Positions 26,449-36,853 of a stretch of 64,000 nucleotides of DNA are shown here, one piece after another. The stretch lies in NCBI RefSeq assembly GCF_006714895.1, contig NZ_VFME01000001.1, forward strand, positions 1,860,001 to 1,924,000. Reading direction: 5' to 3'. The number at the start of each line of letters is the position of its first letter. Within the stretch, counting starts at the first letter, position 1. The notes under the pieces were generated by a model. That model ran no database searches. It was not told the DNA's origin and saw only the letters and a program-made list of their open reading frames with translations. Position numbers and translations under genes: made by a program. This DNA comes from Gramella sp. Hel_I_59. GTDB taxonomy: Bacteria; Bacteroidota; Bacteroidia; Flavobacteriales; Flavobacteriaceae.

Positions 26449-26517
26449 GAACGAATGTTAAACTCAAATTAATCCTGAGGTTATAGATACTCAATTAATT
26501 AAATTAAGAAAAAAATT

Positions 26518-26717
26518 ATGGCAAACACTAACGATAAAGATCAGGCAGACTGGCAGAAGAATTCAGGGAGACCTTCTAATTTCAATGAAAAAGATGAGAG
26601 TCTTTACAAGGGAGAAGATGGTAACCTGAGAGTGAAAAAAGAGAAAGATGGTCTTAGTGATGAAGAAGACAAAACTATACAGGATACCTTAGATAGTCTC
26701 GAAGGAAATGAGGAAGA

Positions 26718-26721
<4 letters not shown>
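26518..26721 (+). CDS. Small acidic hydrophilic protein, unknown
   Basis: 67 residues, almost entirely charged and polar, with no hydrophobic core; likely intrinsically disordered. It contains SGRPSNFNEKDESLYKGEDG and ends in acidic SLEGNEEE. Short hydrophilic proteins of this kind occur in Flavobacteriaceae next to stress genes, but I do not recognise a family. Its stop overlaps the start of the DUF4251 gene by 4 bases (ATGA), so the two are translationally coupled. Confidence 0.6.
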
Positions 26722-27240
<519 letters not shown>

Positions 27241-27256
27241 TTCAAATATATAATAC

Positions 27257-27616
27257 TTGGAATACTTGAGTACACTTACATTTTTAGTCTATTTCTCATC
27301 TATATCTTTTCTCTTTTTCGGAATCAGCTGTTTCACAACGGAACATATGAAAACCGAATTTGTACGTTACGGCCTCACGAGCTACCTCAAACTTGTAGGT
27401 GCATTACAGATTCTTGGAGCTATCGGTTTACTTGCAGGCTATTATTATAAACCAATCCTGGCAATAAGTTCTGCAATTGGACTTGCGGTGCTAATGATCT
27501 TCGGTTATGGCGTACGTAGAAAAATAAAAGATAATTTTATACAATCTGCACCTTCATTTATCTATGCTATTTTCAATATTTACTTAGCATATGCATTATA
27601 TGCCCTTAATTATTAG
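27257..27616 (+). CDS. DoxX-like small membrane protein
   Basis: 119 residues with four hydrophobic segments. GLTSYLKLVGALQILGAIGLLAGYYY is the DoxX-like signature helix. The start appears to be TTG at 27257; the first downstream ATG would remove the first helix. Members are poorly understood integral membrane proteins related to DoxD/DoxX. Its stop overlaps the convergent msrA gene by 4 bases. Confidence 0.75.
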   Translation: MEYLSTLTFLVYFSSISFLFFGISCFTTEHMKTEFVRYGLTSYLKLVGALQILGAIGLLAGYYYKPILAISSAIGLAVLMIFGYGVRRKIKDNFIQSAPSFIYAIFNIYLAYALYALNY

Positions 27617-28098
27617 CATTGTTCTTTTAGTAACCCTTTAAACTCCTCGAAAAGTAAATCGAGCTTAGGTTTTATATATCTAGTGCAAAATGGTCGCTGA
27701 GGATCTGTTTGATAATAATTTCTAATCTCAGCACGTGACTCCTTAAATGACGATAACTCATAGACGCTTGTTATAAATTTTGATCCAGCGCTATTCTCGA
27801 CAGTTTTCAAAGTTTCCCAGGTTTTTTCCAGTTCTAATTGGTCATAAACGTATAAAGCCGACCTGTATTTGTGCCGCATACTGTGATCTTTCATACTTTG
27901 ATGAGTACTCAAATGGATTAGAATAAGATCTTCAAGTTTCACCAATTCTGGGTCATAATTGAAAACGATACCTTCGTAGAACTTATCTGGCGAATCCTTA
28001 GCAGATATATAACCCTGTCGTACATCATGAACTCCTTTAACAGCTTTAAATACTGCTTCTGTACACCAATGACAACCACCTCCAAGTCCTATTTTCAT
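27613..28098 (-). CDS. msrA: Peptide methionine sulfoxide reductase MsrA
   Basis: 161 residues, cytoplasmic. The active site is GGCHWCTEAVF, with catalytic Cys and an unusual His in place of the usual Phe; QGYISAKDSPDK and STHQSMKDHSMRHKYRSALYV replace the GYAGG and HDPT.NRQG.D.GTQYRS motifs of textbook MsrA. It reduces methionine-S-sulfoxide in proteins. The divergence of both motifs places it in a subfamily rather than marking a dead enzyme. Convergent 4-base overlap with the DoxX-like gene. Confidence 0.85.
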   Translation of the reverse strand: MKIGLGGGCHWCTEAVFKAVKGVHDVRQGYISAKDSPDKFYEGIVFNYDPELVKLEDLILIHLSTHQSMKDHSMRHKYRSALYVYDQLELEKTWETLKTVENSAGSKFITSVYELSSFKESRAEIRNYYQTDPQRPFCTRYIKPKLDLLFEEFKGLLKEQC

Positions 28099-28160
28099 TA
28101 AATTAACTTTTAACTATTTCCTTAGTTTCAACTAATGTTTAAATTTATAAAAACTGTTAT

Positions 28161-28781
28161 ATGTGCTATCGTACTAAGTTGAATAAAAAGATCTTCTCCC
28201 TTGAAAAATCACTGGATGCCAGATTCGTTGAACCAGATAAATACCAGCCACAACTAGAAATCAATGCTTTTAGTTTTTCTGAAACTCCTGTAGTCACCTA
28301 CGATAGTCCCAGTGAGATACAAATGTTTCAGTGGGGTTTAATTCCCTTTTGGGCTAAAGATGATTCTATTAAAAAAATGACTTTAAATAGTAAAATAGAA
28401 ACTGCCGCTGAAAAACCAGCTTTCAGAAATTCAGTAGATAACAGATGTCTGGTAATTGCTGAAGCTTATTATGAATGGCAATGGTTAGATCCTAAAGGAA
28501 AAACTAAACAAAAATTTATTTTAGAATCTAAAGATCAGGAGATATTTGCTTTTGCTGGAATATTTTCAACCTGGAAGAATCCGGAAAATAATACTATTAT
28601 TAACTCCTACTCTATTCTCACTACAGAAGCAAATGATTTAATGAGCAAGGTTCATAATAATAAAAAGCGGATGCCTGTAATTTTAAAACCTCAGGATCAT
28701 AAAAACTGGTTGCAGGGTAGCGATCTTCAAAATTTTTCCTATCCATATGATGTTCCGCTAACAGCAACCGCAATCGATTAG
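28161..28781 (+). CDS. SRAP-domain protein (HMCES/YedK family)
   Basis: 206 residues. The initiator Met is followed by the catalytic Cys2, which forms a thiazolidine crosslink with abasic sites in single-stranded DNA. Other family residues are visible: MFQWGLIPFWA, LNSKIET (Asn76, Glu80), AEAYYEW (Glu105) and KVHNNKKRMPVIL (His165). It shields abasic sites at replication forks. Length is normal. Its stop overlaps the convergent metallo-hydrolase gene by 4 bases. Confidence 0.95.
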   Translation: MCYRTKLNKKIFSLEKSLDARFVEPDKYQPQLEINAFSFSETPVVTYDSPSEIQMFQWGLIPFWAKDDSIKKMTLNSKIETAAEKPAFRNSVDNRCLVIAEAYYEWQWLDPKGKTKQKFILESKDQEIFAFAGIFSTWKNPENNTIINSYSILTTEANDLMSKVHNNKKRMPVILKPQDHKNWLQGSDLQNFSYPYDVPLTATAID

Positions 28782-29812
28782 TCATACTGCTTCCACCAGT
28801 TTACTTTTTTGCTACTGTGAATCGTGAAAATTTCGCCTGGTTCCGGTATACAGTAATTCTTATCACTTGCGGCATCGATGAATCTTTCTACAGGATCTAA
28901 CCAGGAATGCAATGAAAGTGCAAAACCAGCCCAATGTACAGGCATCATATTCTTAACTTGAGCATCCCTGGCTGCCTGCACACATTCTTCTGGAAACATA
29001 TGAATTTGGTTCCATTTCTCATCATATTGCCCGCACTCCATAAACCCAAAATCAAAAGGTCCTAATTTTTGCCCAACTTCCTCAAAATGACTACCGTAAC
29101 CACTATCCCCGCTAAACCAGATATTTTCTGTATCGGTTTTAAGATTCCAACCGCCCCATAGCCCTTGCGCCCTATCATTTAGACCTCTACCCGAGAAATG
29201 CCGTGTTGGTGTAAAGGTCATATCTATTCCACTTACATTTATTCTATCCCACCAATCATACTCAGTGATCTTAGCAGGTTCGACTCCCCATTTTTTTAAA
29301 TGTCTTCCTACGCCTAATGCGGTATGAAAGACTTTAGTTTTAAGCTGAAGTTTTCGTATGCTTTGAAGGTCTAGATGATCATAATGATCATGTGACAAAA
29401 GAACAACATCAATCTCCGGAAGTTTATCCAGAATTTGCAAGGTATTATTTGAAAAGCGTTTAATGCCGAATGGTGAAATTGGCGCAGCATCTGGACCGAA
29501 CATTGGATCTATAAGGATCGTAAGCCCATTCATACGTAGTAAAATTACAGAATGACCGAACCAGATCATCTTACTTTCTGCTGAAGGTTTTAAAAACTCT
29601 TTTTTATTAAAAGCTTTGATCTTAATATCCTTTGACGGCTGCCTACCATTTTTCTCAAAAAACTGTTTGTACAGTAGTTTAGGAATATCTGTAGGTTTGA
29701 TATTCATGCCAGTCTCTTCTAGATTAACGAACTTGCCGTCTTTCCAGTTTTCTGATCGCTCGTAGCTATTTATATTGTCTTTGGAAGCTTTTACACCAAA
29801 TTGATCAAACAT
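28778..29812 (-). CDS. MBL-fold metallo-hydrolase (NAPE-PLD/UlaG-like)
   Basis: 344 residues. The zinc motif is SHDHYDHLD (His141, His143, Asp145, His146), preceded by WFGHSVILLRMNGLTILIDP, and later TPTRHFSGRGLNDR and WFSGDSGYG. This matches the NAPE-phospholipase D-like branch of metallo-beta-lactamases, which in bacteria probably hydrolyses phosphodiester bonds in lipids. The true substrate is unknown. It is followed 2 bases away by the upstream lipoprotein gene on the same strand, which is likely in the same operon. Confidence 0.87.
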   Translation of the reverse strand: MFDQFGVKASKDNINSYERSENWKDGKFVNLEETGMNIKPTDIPKLLYKQFFEKNGRQPSKDIKIKAFNKKEFLKPSAESKMIWFGHSVILLRMNGLTILIDPMFGPDAAPISPFGIKRFSNNTLQILDKLPEIDVVLLSHDHYDHLDLQSIRKLQLKTKVFHTALGVGRHLKKWGVEPAKITEYDWWDRINVSGIDMTFTPTRHFSGRGLNDRAQGLWGGWNLKTDTENIWFSGDSGYGSHFEEVGQKLGPFDFGFMECGQYDEKWNQIHMFPEECVQAARDAQVKNMMPVHWAGFALSLHSWLDPVERFIDAASDKNYCIPEPGEIFTIHSSKKVNWWKQYD

Positions 29813-29814
29813 AA

Positions 29815-30252
29815 TTATTTAATGATAGTTCCATCTGGTTTGAACATAACATCTTTGTTTTTTCCCTTCTGTTTAAACTCCACATCGAAAAATTCACCTT
29901 TGGTGGCTGATTGTACATGTTCAACTTCAGTGATCTCATATTCTGAATAATCCTTTTCAATGATATTTAATATGACTTCAGGAAGTTCTTTCTTCTTTAC
30001 ATCATTTTCTGTCTCTACCCAGGTACCGTCTGCATTAAAGTCTGCACGATATTTTTCTCCATCTTTCTTAAAATGAGATTCCCAATAGCCATGGTCGTCC
30101 TTTTCCCAATCCGGATCATTCTCACCTGGATATTTCTTCTGAAATGCAGTTTTAACTGCTTCCGGAACGGTCTCCTCCTCTTTATTATTTTCCTGACAGC
30201 TCATCACGCTGATACTAAGAGCAAATACTCCAGCATATATGAATCTTTTCAT
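29815..30252 (-). CDS. PepSY-like lipoprotein (DUF2874-type)
   Basis: 145 residues. Lipobox SVMS-C at about residue 19. Two repeated units follow, each built like FQKKYPGENDPDWEKDDHGYWESHF and RADFNADGTWVETE, then EYEITEVEHVQSATKGEFFDVEF and KPDGTIIK. This duplication is the putative beta-lactamase-inhibitor-like PepSY fold of Bacteroidota. Probably periplasm-facing; function unknown. Two bases from the MBL-fold gene. Confidence 0.8.
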   Translation of the reverse strand: MKRFIYAGVFALSISVMSCQENNKEEETVPEAVKTAFQKKYPGENDPDWEKDDHGYWESHFKKDGEKYRADFNADGTWVETENDVKKKELPEVILNIIEKDYSEYEITEVEHVQSATKGEFFDVEFKQKGKNKDVMFKPDGTIIK

Positions 30253-30317
30253 AATTCTAATTTTGATAAAACTAAAAACTAAATTTAAGGGAGGTTAAAA
30301 CGAAATCATAAAGTTTG

Positions 30318-30716
30318 TCAAGAAGAGGCATTCAGATCTAATTCATGAAGTGTAGCTTTCCGAAGTGGTTTGGATAGAAAGTCTTTGACCATGGGATATT
30401 TGGTTTTTTCCAACTCAAAATCTTCAATGGCCGATGTTAGAATATAAATTTCAAACATATTTTTAATGCTGGTATCAAACATTTGAAATTTATCCAGAAA
30501 ATCCCAGCCAGTCATCGTAGGCATATTCACATCCAGAAATAAAACTATTTTTTTTTGAGCTTCTATATTGGTAGCAGATTGAATGTGCTTTAAACCTTCC
30601 TCCGGTTGTTGAAATACAGTTACATTCGCATTGGAATCGAATTTCTCGATCACCAATTTACAGATGAGATTATTAGTAGGATCATCATCTACGATAATGT
30701 AATCATGGATTTTCAC
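30318..30716 (-). CDS. Single-domain response regulator
   Basis: 132-residue receiver domain without an output domain. The acidic pocket is IVDDDPTN, the phospho-acceptor Asp62 lies in LFLDVNMPTMTG, and the conserved Lys is in FLSKPL. It overlaps the histidine kinase gene by 14 bases and is translated from the same message, so it is the likely partner of that kinase. Without a DNA-binding domain it must act through protein contacts. Confidence 0.93.
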   Translation of the reverse strand: MKIHDYIIVDDDPTNNLICKLVIEKFDSNANVTVFQQPEEGLKHIQSATNIEAQKKIVLFLDVNMPTMTGWDFLDKFQMFDTSIKNMFEIYILTSAIEDFELEKTKYPMVKDFLSKPLRKATLHELDLNASS

Positions 30717-33700
30717 TTTTTGAATTTACAACTTTGTTTGGGAACTGAATAGTTATTTTGGTCCATTCATTAGGTTCACTTTCAAGACTGATCTTGCCTC
30801 CAATTAGATCAAGCTGAGTTTTTACCATAAATAAGCCCATTCCTTTCCCTTCTATATGGTGATGATGCCTTTTATATAGTTCGAATAATTCTTCTCTATT
30901 TTTGCCCAGCTCGATCCCTAGTCCGTTATCAAGAAACGTCAATGTATTGAATTCTTTACCAGAGCGGCTGGAGATTTGAAGAATTAGCTCTCTCTCAGGA
31001 TGTTTGTATTTTATACTGTTTAAAATAATATTATAGAACACACTATGCAAATAACTCCTGGAAGTGAGCATTGACTTAAAATCACTAAAATTTGTTTTAA
31101 TTGTTACCTGGTCTTCAGAAATCAATGCACCGGTCATATGGATGACATTATCGGTTAAACACTGAAAATCTACCAATTCCCTGGAATTATTATAGTCGGC
31201 TTTGACCTTCAATATATTGTTAAGATCGCGAACAACTGTATCCAGTCTCTTCACATTATTGAGCATATCACATTGAAGTTTATCGCGCATATCTGAATCG
31301 ATATCTTCATCTGCAATGATCTCAGAAATTCCAATAATATTAGCTACTGGTGCTCGTAAGTTATGTGAGACTATGTAACTAAACTGCTCAAGGCCTTTAT
31401 TGGCGCTAACAAGTTCATTCGTGTAACTAGTAAGATTCTCATTAAGCTCTCTTAGCTTGTTTTCAGATTTTTTTAGTCTGCTAATATCTGAGAATATACA
31501 GATTACTCCACTTAGACTGCCTTCCTGGTCAAGAATTCCAGACATCGTTATTTGAACCGGAAAAACAGTTCCATCGCTTTTCCTACCATTATATTGACTA
31601 CTAAATGTATGATCATATGAAAGCTTTTCTAAAATTTCCTTGAGTAAATCTGATTCATAAAGATCGGGGAACATTAATTCCACAAGATTTTCATCCTTTA
31701 CTTCTTCATATTTCCAACCATATATTTTTTCTGCAGCAGCATTGAAGTATTTTATATTCCCTACGGCATCGGTTGCTACCACCCCCTGCCCTATCTTACT
31801 TAAGATATTGGCTTGAAACTTATTCTCATCTTCAGCTTTCACTCTATCAGAAATATCTATTCCAACACATTGTAATTCACTCTCTCCATTGTCGCTCTTT
31901 AAAAATACGATATCCCAGATGGTGGCTTTATTATGTTCGTTTTTACCCAGCTTAGTAATATCAATCTGGTAATTTCTAAAAGGATTTTTTAAACATTTCG
32001 CATTGGTTTCCTGTATCTTTTCATATTGACTTGGAAGAGAATCTATAAGACTATTCTCTCCAATAGGGTTATTTCCTGGGTATAGCCATCCGAAATCATC
32101 TATATAACGCTGATTACAATATGTGAAATTACCTTTTGTATCCAATCTCACAAAATAATTCGTTTGAGACTGAATAAGACTCTTATACCTGTTTTCGCTA
32201 ATAGCTAATTTTTCAAAATTAAGCTTCTTTTCGGTTATATCCTGTAAAGTACCTTTTCCTCCAACTATTTCATCACCATCCATCAATGGACTTACAATCA
32301 CGTTCAACCATCTTATTTCCGATTTACATACATGAATTCTTAACTCGATATTTTTAGTATCACCACGGTTTAATACGGAACTTTTAATATCTTCAAAAAT
32401 GTATAAATCTTCTTCCAGAACGAGTGATCTGAATTCTTCAACTTTAAGTTCATTGCAATTTTCAATGTCTAAAATGTTACTTACTTCACCAGAACAGTAT
32501 ACCGTATTTTCTTTAAGATTTAATTCCAGGTATCCAATTCTGGCGATCTTTTCAGCATACTGTAATTTTTGTGCAGTATCATTGATTTGCCTTACATGTT
32601 CTTTGTGTTCCGTGATATCCCTTATAATGGTTGCGGTTTTTTTCAATCTTCTACCATTTCTGTTGAATGGGATAATCGATGATGAAACTTCGGCTGGAAA
32701 TACTGTTCCGTCTTTCTTTATTAGCTCAAGTTCAGATTTAGCCTTGCCGCTTATTCTACGTTCTTCTAATAATTCTGCTACTCGATTCTCATCGGTATGA
32801 ACAATAGCACTTCTGTGCAATCCCGTAAGTTCAGACTCTTGCATTCCAAACATCACACACATGGCAGGATTGGCAGACGTTATAATTCCATTAGTTTTCG
32901 CCAGGATGATTCCATCGATACTATTTTCGTAAAAAGCTCTCAGCTTTTCATCTTTTTCCTGTAAACTTTTGTCTTTCAATCTATCATTCGTGATATCCCG
33001 AAACTTCACAATTATTCCATCGATACCTTCGTCATCAAGATGATTTTTAAGTATAATTTTATAAATACTATGGCTATCAGATCTTCGAAAATCTAAGATT
33101 TCTTCTAAGCGATCAGCTGAATTCTTACACTCCCTCAAAAGTTCAGAAAATCTTTGAGGATTTTCAAAGTTTATTATATCTAATATATTCTCACCAAAAA
33201 TTTCTCCATCTACGTTGACTAACTTTTCGATTGAAGGACTATGGTAAGTAATTCGATATTCACGGTTTAATATGCAAATTATATCCTGAGCTGACTCAAC
33301 TAGCTTTCGAAATCTATTTTCACTGTATAAAATTTGTTTCTGTAATTGTAAACGTTCTTTCTCTAATTTCCGTTTCGAAAGTGCATTGAGTATGGCTGGA
33401 CCAAGACGCTCAGGTCTATCTTTATAAAGAAAATCATTGGCACCATTGTCCATTAATTTTACGGCAACACCGGGTGGCAGGGCGCCAGATAGTATTATAA
33501 AGGGAATATAAGGATCTTTTTTCCTTACAATATTAAGAGCGTCTTCTGAATTTAGATCGGGCAGATAATGATCACATAGAATAAGGTCAAATTGATTAGT
33601 AGCTACTAAACACTCAAATTCTGATCTGCATTTAGCAAGTTTTATATCGAAATTATTGTTTTGTAAATGCCTGCTAATCAAAAACGCATCTGTTTCTGAA

Positions 33701-33747
33701 TCCTCTACATGTAATAATTTAAATGAGTCGGTTTTTGACATAAACAA
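30703..33747 (-). CDS. Hybrid multi-PAS sensor histidine kinase with N-terminal receiver
   Basis: 1014 residues, no signal peptide or membrane helix, so cytoplasmic. An N-terminal receiver (about 9-125, Asp59 in LILCDHYLPD) is followed by about five PAS domains (roughly 145-255, 265-385, 390-505, 515-640, 645-770), a HisKA-like domain with His795 in YIVSHNLRAPV, and an HATPase domain with N box NIILNSIKY, DNGLGIEL and GKGMGLFMVK. The receiver-first layout resembles bacteriophytochrome-partner and Bacteroidota hybrid kinases. The signal is unknown. A second start (codon 3) is possible. Confidence 0.92.
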   Translation of the reverse strand: MFMSKTDSFKLLHVEDSETDAFLISRHLQNNNFDIKLAKCRSEFECLVATNQFDLILCDHYLPDLNSEDALNIVRKKDPYIPFIILSGALPPGVAVKLMDNGANDFLYKDRPERLGPAILNALSKRKLEKERLQLQKQILYSENRFRKLVESAQDIICILNREYRITYHSPSIEKLVNVDGEIFGENILDIINFENPQRFSELLRECKNSADRLEEILDFRRSDSHSIYKIILKNHLDDEGIDGIIVKFRDITNDRLKDKSLQEKDEKLRAFYENSIDGIILAKTNGIITSANPAMCVMFGMQESELTGLHRSAIVHTDENRVAELLEERRISGKAKSELELIKKDGTVFPAEVSSSIIPFNRNGRRLKKTATIIRDITEHKEHVRQINDTAQKLQYAEKIARIGYLELNLKENTVYCSGEVSNILDIENCNELKVEEFRSLVLEEDLYIFEDIKSSVLNRGDTKNIELRIHVCKSEIRWLNVIVSPLMDGDEIVGGKGTLQDITEKKLNFEKLAISENRYKSLIQSQTNYFVRLDTKGNFTYCNQRYIDDFGWLYPGNNPIGENSLIDSLPSQYEKIQETNAKCLKNPFRNYQIDITKLGKNEHNKATIWDIVFLKSDNGESELQCVGIDISDRVKAEDENKFQANILSKIGQGVVATDAVGNIKYFNAAAEKIYGWKYEEVKDENLVELMFPDLYESDLLKEILEKLSYDHTFSSQYNGRKSDGTVFPVQITMSGILDQEGSLSGVICIFSDISRLKKSENKLRELNENLTSYTNELVSANKGLEQFSYIVSHNLRAPVANIIGISEIIADEDIDSDMRDKLQCDMLNNVKRLDTVVRDLNNILKVKADYNNSRELVDFQCLTDNVIHMTGALISEDQVTIKTNFSDFKSMLTSRSYLHSVFYNIILNSIKYKHPERELILQISSRSGKEFNTLTFLDNGLGIELGKNREELFELYKRHHHHIEGKGMGLFMVKTQLDLIGGKISLESEPNEWTKITIQFPNKVVNSKSENP

Positions 33748-33906
33748 TTAAAAAATTGAAAAACACTTTCGATATATGAGGACCGAAGTAAATTCCTACA
33801 GAAAACCTAAGGATTATAACTATTTTTCTAATTTATATAATTTTATCTATTAAAAACAATTTGTTATCGATAAGTATGTGTTAAATAATTGATTTTATGA
33901 CCATAT

Positions 33907-33945
33907 AAAGATAAATAGCGCGACAAGGTCGCGCTGTTTATCTTT
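33907..33945 (-). terminator. Long hairpin downstream of the M16 peptidase gene
   Basis: An 18-bp stem with one G-T wobble: AAAGATAAATAGCGCGAC at 33907-33924, loop AAG, and GTCGCGCTGTTTATCTTT at 33928-33945. It begins 28 bases past the peptidase stop on the minus strand. T-runs are modest, but the stem is very stable. Confidence 0.65.
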
Positions 33946-33972
33946 ATTGAAGAAGAGTATATTTAAAGTGTT

Positions 33973-36807
33973 TTATTTAGTTATTTCATTAGCGTAGATG
34001 TCAAGTTCAATTACTGGTTTTCCTAATTTCTTCACCTCTTCCAACTGTGTTGCCTTATCCCCTACTACCAGGTAGATCATTTCCTTTTCGTTCAGGTATT
34101 CAGTAATAACAGATTTAAAATCTTCTTCTGTCATATTCATCAATTCTTCCTGTTGCGATTCAATAAAATCTTCAGATTTGTCGTATTTACTCAAGTCTCT
34201 TAGAATTCCCAATTTAGCACCTAAACTTTCATATGAGCGTGTGTTTTCTTTTAATAATTTATTCTGCGTAAGTTCTACTTCCGCAGGACCAAAGTCCTTA
34301 GAATAATTCGTAACCATTTGTTCAATGATCTTAAGAGAAGGTAAGGTCGCATTTGCTCTTACACTAGTTGAAATATAAAATGGTGAAATTGTCTCATTCT
34401 CAGATATGCCAGAGTAAGCACCATAGGTATAGCCTTTTTCTATTCTTAAAGTCTGAAATAGCTTACCGCTGGAGCCGCCACCAAGAATTTCGTTTGCAAA
34501 ATGAAGTTTACTGGCATCTTCGTCATTTTCAGTAAGTACCAGTTTACCTATCATAATCACAGACTGTTTGGCATCAGGTACGTCAATGAAGTATAATGTA
34601 CCAGGTTCACCTTCAGCATTGATTTCAGAAGTGGAAATCATAGGAGCATCAGTAGCCCAATCGGTCGCCATAGTGGAAACAACATTTAAAACCTGTTTCT
34701 GCTCCATTGCTCCGGCGATATGGAACTTGGCTTTTTCAGGAGATAAGTTACTATAGAAAGATTTGAGATCTTCCATAGCAATATTTGTCGTAGTCTCTAA
34801 TGTCCCGTTTACAGGAACTCCAAAACTATGCTTGTCTCCGTATAAAAGTTTGTAAAATGCTGTGGATGCAATCGCTTGAGGATTTGCTTCCCGATCGTTC
34901 AGATTTGTTTCCAGAGCCTGCTTTAATCTGGATAATTCTGTTGCATCCCATCTTGGTTGCATCAGAATTTCTTCGACTAATTTCATGGTACCTGCAAAAT
35001 TCTTACTAAGACAGGTTCCTGAAATGCGAAAATCTTCATTCCCGGTACTTATATATACATTTGCTCCCAAAAGTCCGAGAGCCTCTTCTAATTCAGCCGG
35101 AGTTTTAGTAGCCGTTCCCTGCAACATCAAATCACTTAGCAGGTAAGAAACACCCTCTTTTCCGTCTGGATCCAAACGCTGTCCACCTGGAATTGTTATA
35201 TCAAATTCTACAAGTGGAATTTCGTTGTTTTCAATTCCATAAACCTGCATCCCATTTTTAAGTTCAGCTGTCCAGATTTCCGGTGATTTGAATAATGGCA
35301 GGTCACCAAATTCAGGTTCACTACGATCATATTTTGAAGGAGTTTTATCATAAACAGCTTCATCTCCCTGGCTAACTTCTTCGCTAGCTACATCGCTTTT
35401 AACTTCTTCTATCCAGACTTCGGCTTCTTCGGAATTTTCTATGGCGAGGTCTAAGCTTCCTTTTGGAACTACACTTGTCATGATGAAATGCTGATCTTTA
35501 ATATACTTATTATAGACGCGCATAACATCTTCTGAAGTTACCTTATTCGTAAGTTCAGCAGTTTTCTTTAAATAGCCAGGATCACCATTAAATTCGTTAT
35601 CCTGTACTAATTGAAAAGCTTTATTTAGAACTGTACTAACTCCCTGATACAACTGAGTTTCAAGTTCAGCTTTAATCCTTTTGAGATCATCCTCGCGTAC
35701 ACCAACCTCCTCAAATCTTTTAAAACCATTTTGAATTGCCTTCTGTACGCTATCCAGGTCTATTCCGGCATTTGCGCGTACTCTCACTACAAACTCTCCT
35801 GCTAGTTCACTACTACTTTGATAAGTGCTTATTCTTGGTGCAAATTTGGATTCCTCTACGACTGTTTGGTACAGTGGTGATTTTTTACTTCCACTTAATA
35901 GCTGTCCTAAAATTTGTAAAGCGTACATATCTTCATCATAATCTTCTACTGTAGGATAAACCATGCGTAACTCGGGAAGTTTTGCAAAATTATCTTCGAA
36001 GTATAGATTTTTTGTAGTTTCAAGTTTTACTGGCATCGCTTTTATAGGCTCAACCTCTGGTCCTGAAGGAATCTCACCAAACCATTGTCTAACAAGCTTT
36101 TTGGTTTCTTCTATTTCAATATCTCCAGCAATGACCAGGGAAGCATTGGCTGCTCCATAGTACTGTTTGTAGAATTCCTTAACATCCTCCAGAGTTGCCG
36201 ACTGTAAATCTGGTAACTGACCTATGACCGTCCAGTTATAAGGATGGTTTTTTGGGTAAAGATTTTTCCTTATGATCTCATCTGTATATCCATAAGGAGC
36301 ATTATCTACACGCTGGCGTTTTTCATTCTTAACCACTTGCTTCTCACGATCAAGGGCAGCTTGTGTAACTGTATTGATCATATATCCAAATCTATCTGAA
36401 TCGATCCACAGTATTTTTTCAAAAGCATCTTTAGGAACCACTTCGTAGTAAACAGTACCATCGCTCCAGGTTCCACCATTCCTGCTTCCACCCCACTCCG
36501 GGATCATTTTACGATTGGCACCCACCGGAACATTTTCTGAATCATTGAAACTCATGTGTTCAAAAAAGTGAGCAAATCCTGTCTTACCAGGTTTCTCACG
36601 GTTAGAACCTACGTGCATCATTGTCGCAACAGCAACTATTGGATCGCTATGATCCTCATGTAAGATTACTTCCAGACCATTATCCAGAGTAAACTTTTCA
36701 TAATCAAGTTCGAATTCGGGAATCTGCTGAGTCGCTTCTGAAGATTGACCAACACTAACACCAGATAATAAAAAACCTGATATTAGAAAAAAATAAAATT
36801 TTCTCAT
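33973..36807 (-). CDS. M16-family zinc protease, two-unit form
   Basis: 944 residues. Signal peptide to about residue 20 (SGVSVGQSS). The first M16 unit has the inverted zinc motif His80-F-F-Glu83-His84 in FAHFFEHMSF and a downstream glutamate in ALDREKQVVKNEKRQR. The second unit (from about residue 510, AELKNGMQVYGIENNEIP) lacks HxxEH and should be structural, forming the closed clam-shell typical of pitrilysin-like proteases. Expected in the periplasm, degrading peptides. The terminator hairpin lies downstream. A complete-looking gene. Confidence 0.93.
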   Translation of the reverse strand: MRKFYFFLISGFLLSGVSVGQSSEATQQIPEFELDYEKFTLDNGLEVILHEDHSDPIVAVATMMHVGSNREKPGKTGFAHFFEHMSFNDSENVPVGANRKMIPEWGGSRNGGTWSDGTVYYEVVPKDAFEKILWIDSDRFGYMINTVTQAALDREKQVVKNEKRQRVDNAPYGYTDEIIRKNLYPKNHPYNWTVIGQLPDLQSATLEDVKEFYKQYYGAANASLVIAGDIEIEETKKLVRQWFGEIPSGPEVEPIKAMPVKLETTKNLYFEDNFAKLPELRMVYPTVEDYDEDMYALQILGQLLSGSKKSPLYQTVVEESKFAPRISTYQSSSELAGEFVVRVRANAGIDLDSVQKAIQNGFKRFEEVGVREDDLKRIKAELETQLYQGVSTVLNKAFQLVQDNEFNGDPGYLKKTAELTNKVTSEDVMRVYNKYIKDQHFIMTSVVPKGSLDLAIENSEEAEVWIEEVKSDVASEEVSQGDEAVYDKTPSKYDRSEPEFGDLPLFKSPEIWTAELKNGMQVYGIENNEIPLVEFDITIPGGQRLDPDGKEGVSYLLSDLMLQGTATKTPAELEEALGLLGANVYISTGNEDFRISGTCLSKNFAGTMKLVEEILMQPRWDATELSRLKQALETNLNDREANPQAIASTAFYKLLYGDKHSFGVPVNGTLETTTNIAMEDLKSFYSNLSPEKAKFHIAGAMEQKQVLNVVSTMATDWATDAPMISTSEINAEGEPGTLYFIDVPDAKQSVIMIGKLVLTENDEDASKLHFANEILGGGSSGKLFQTLRIEKGYTYGAYSGISENETISPFYISTSVRANATLPSLKIIEQMVTNYSKDFGPAEVELTQNKLLKENTRSYESLGAKLGILRDLSKYDKSEDFIESQQEELMNMTEEDFKSVITEYLNEKEMIYLVVGDKATQLEEVKKLGKPVIELDIYANEITK

Positions 36808-36853
36808 TGATGAATTAATTAGTTACTCTCCCAAAATAAGAAATTATTAGCAA

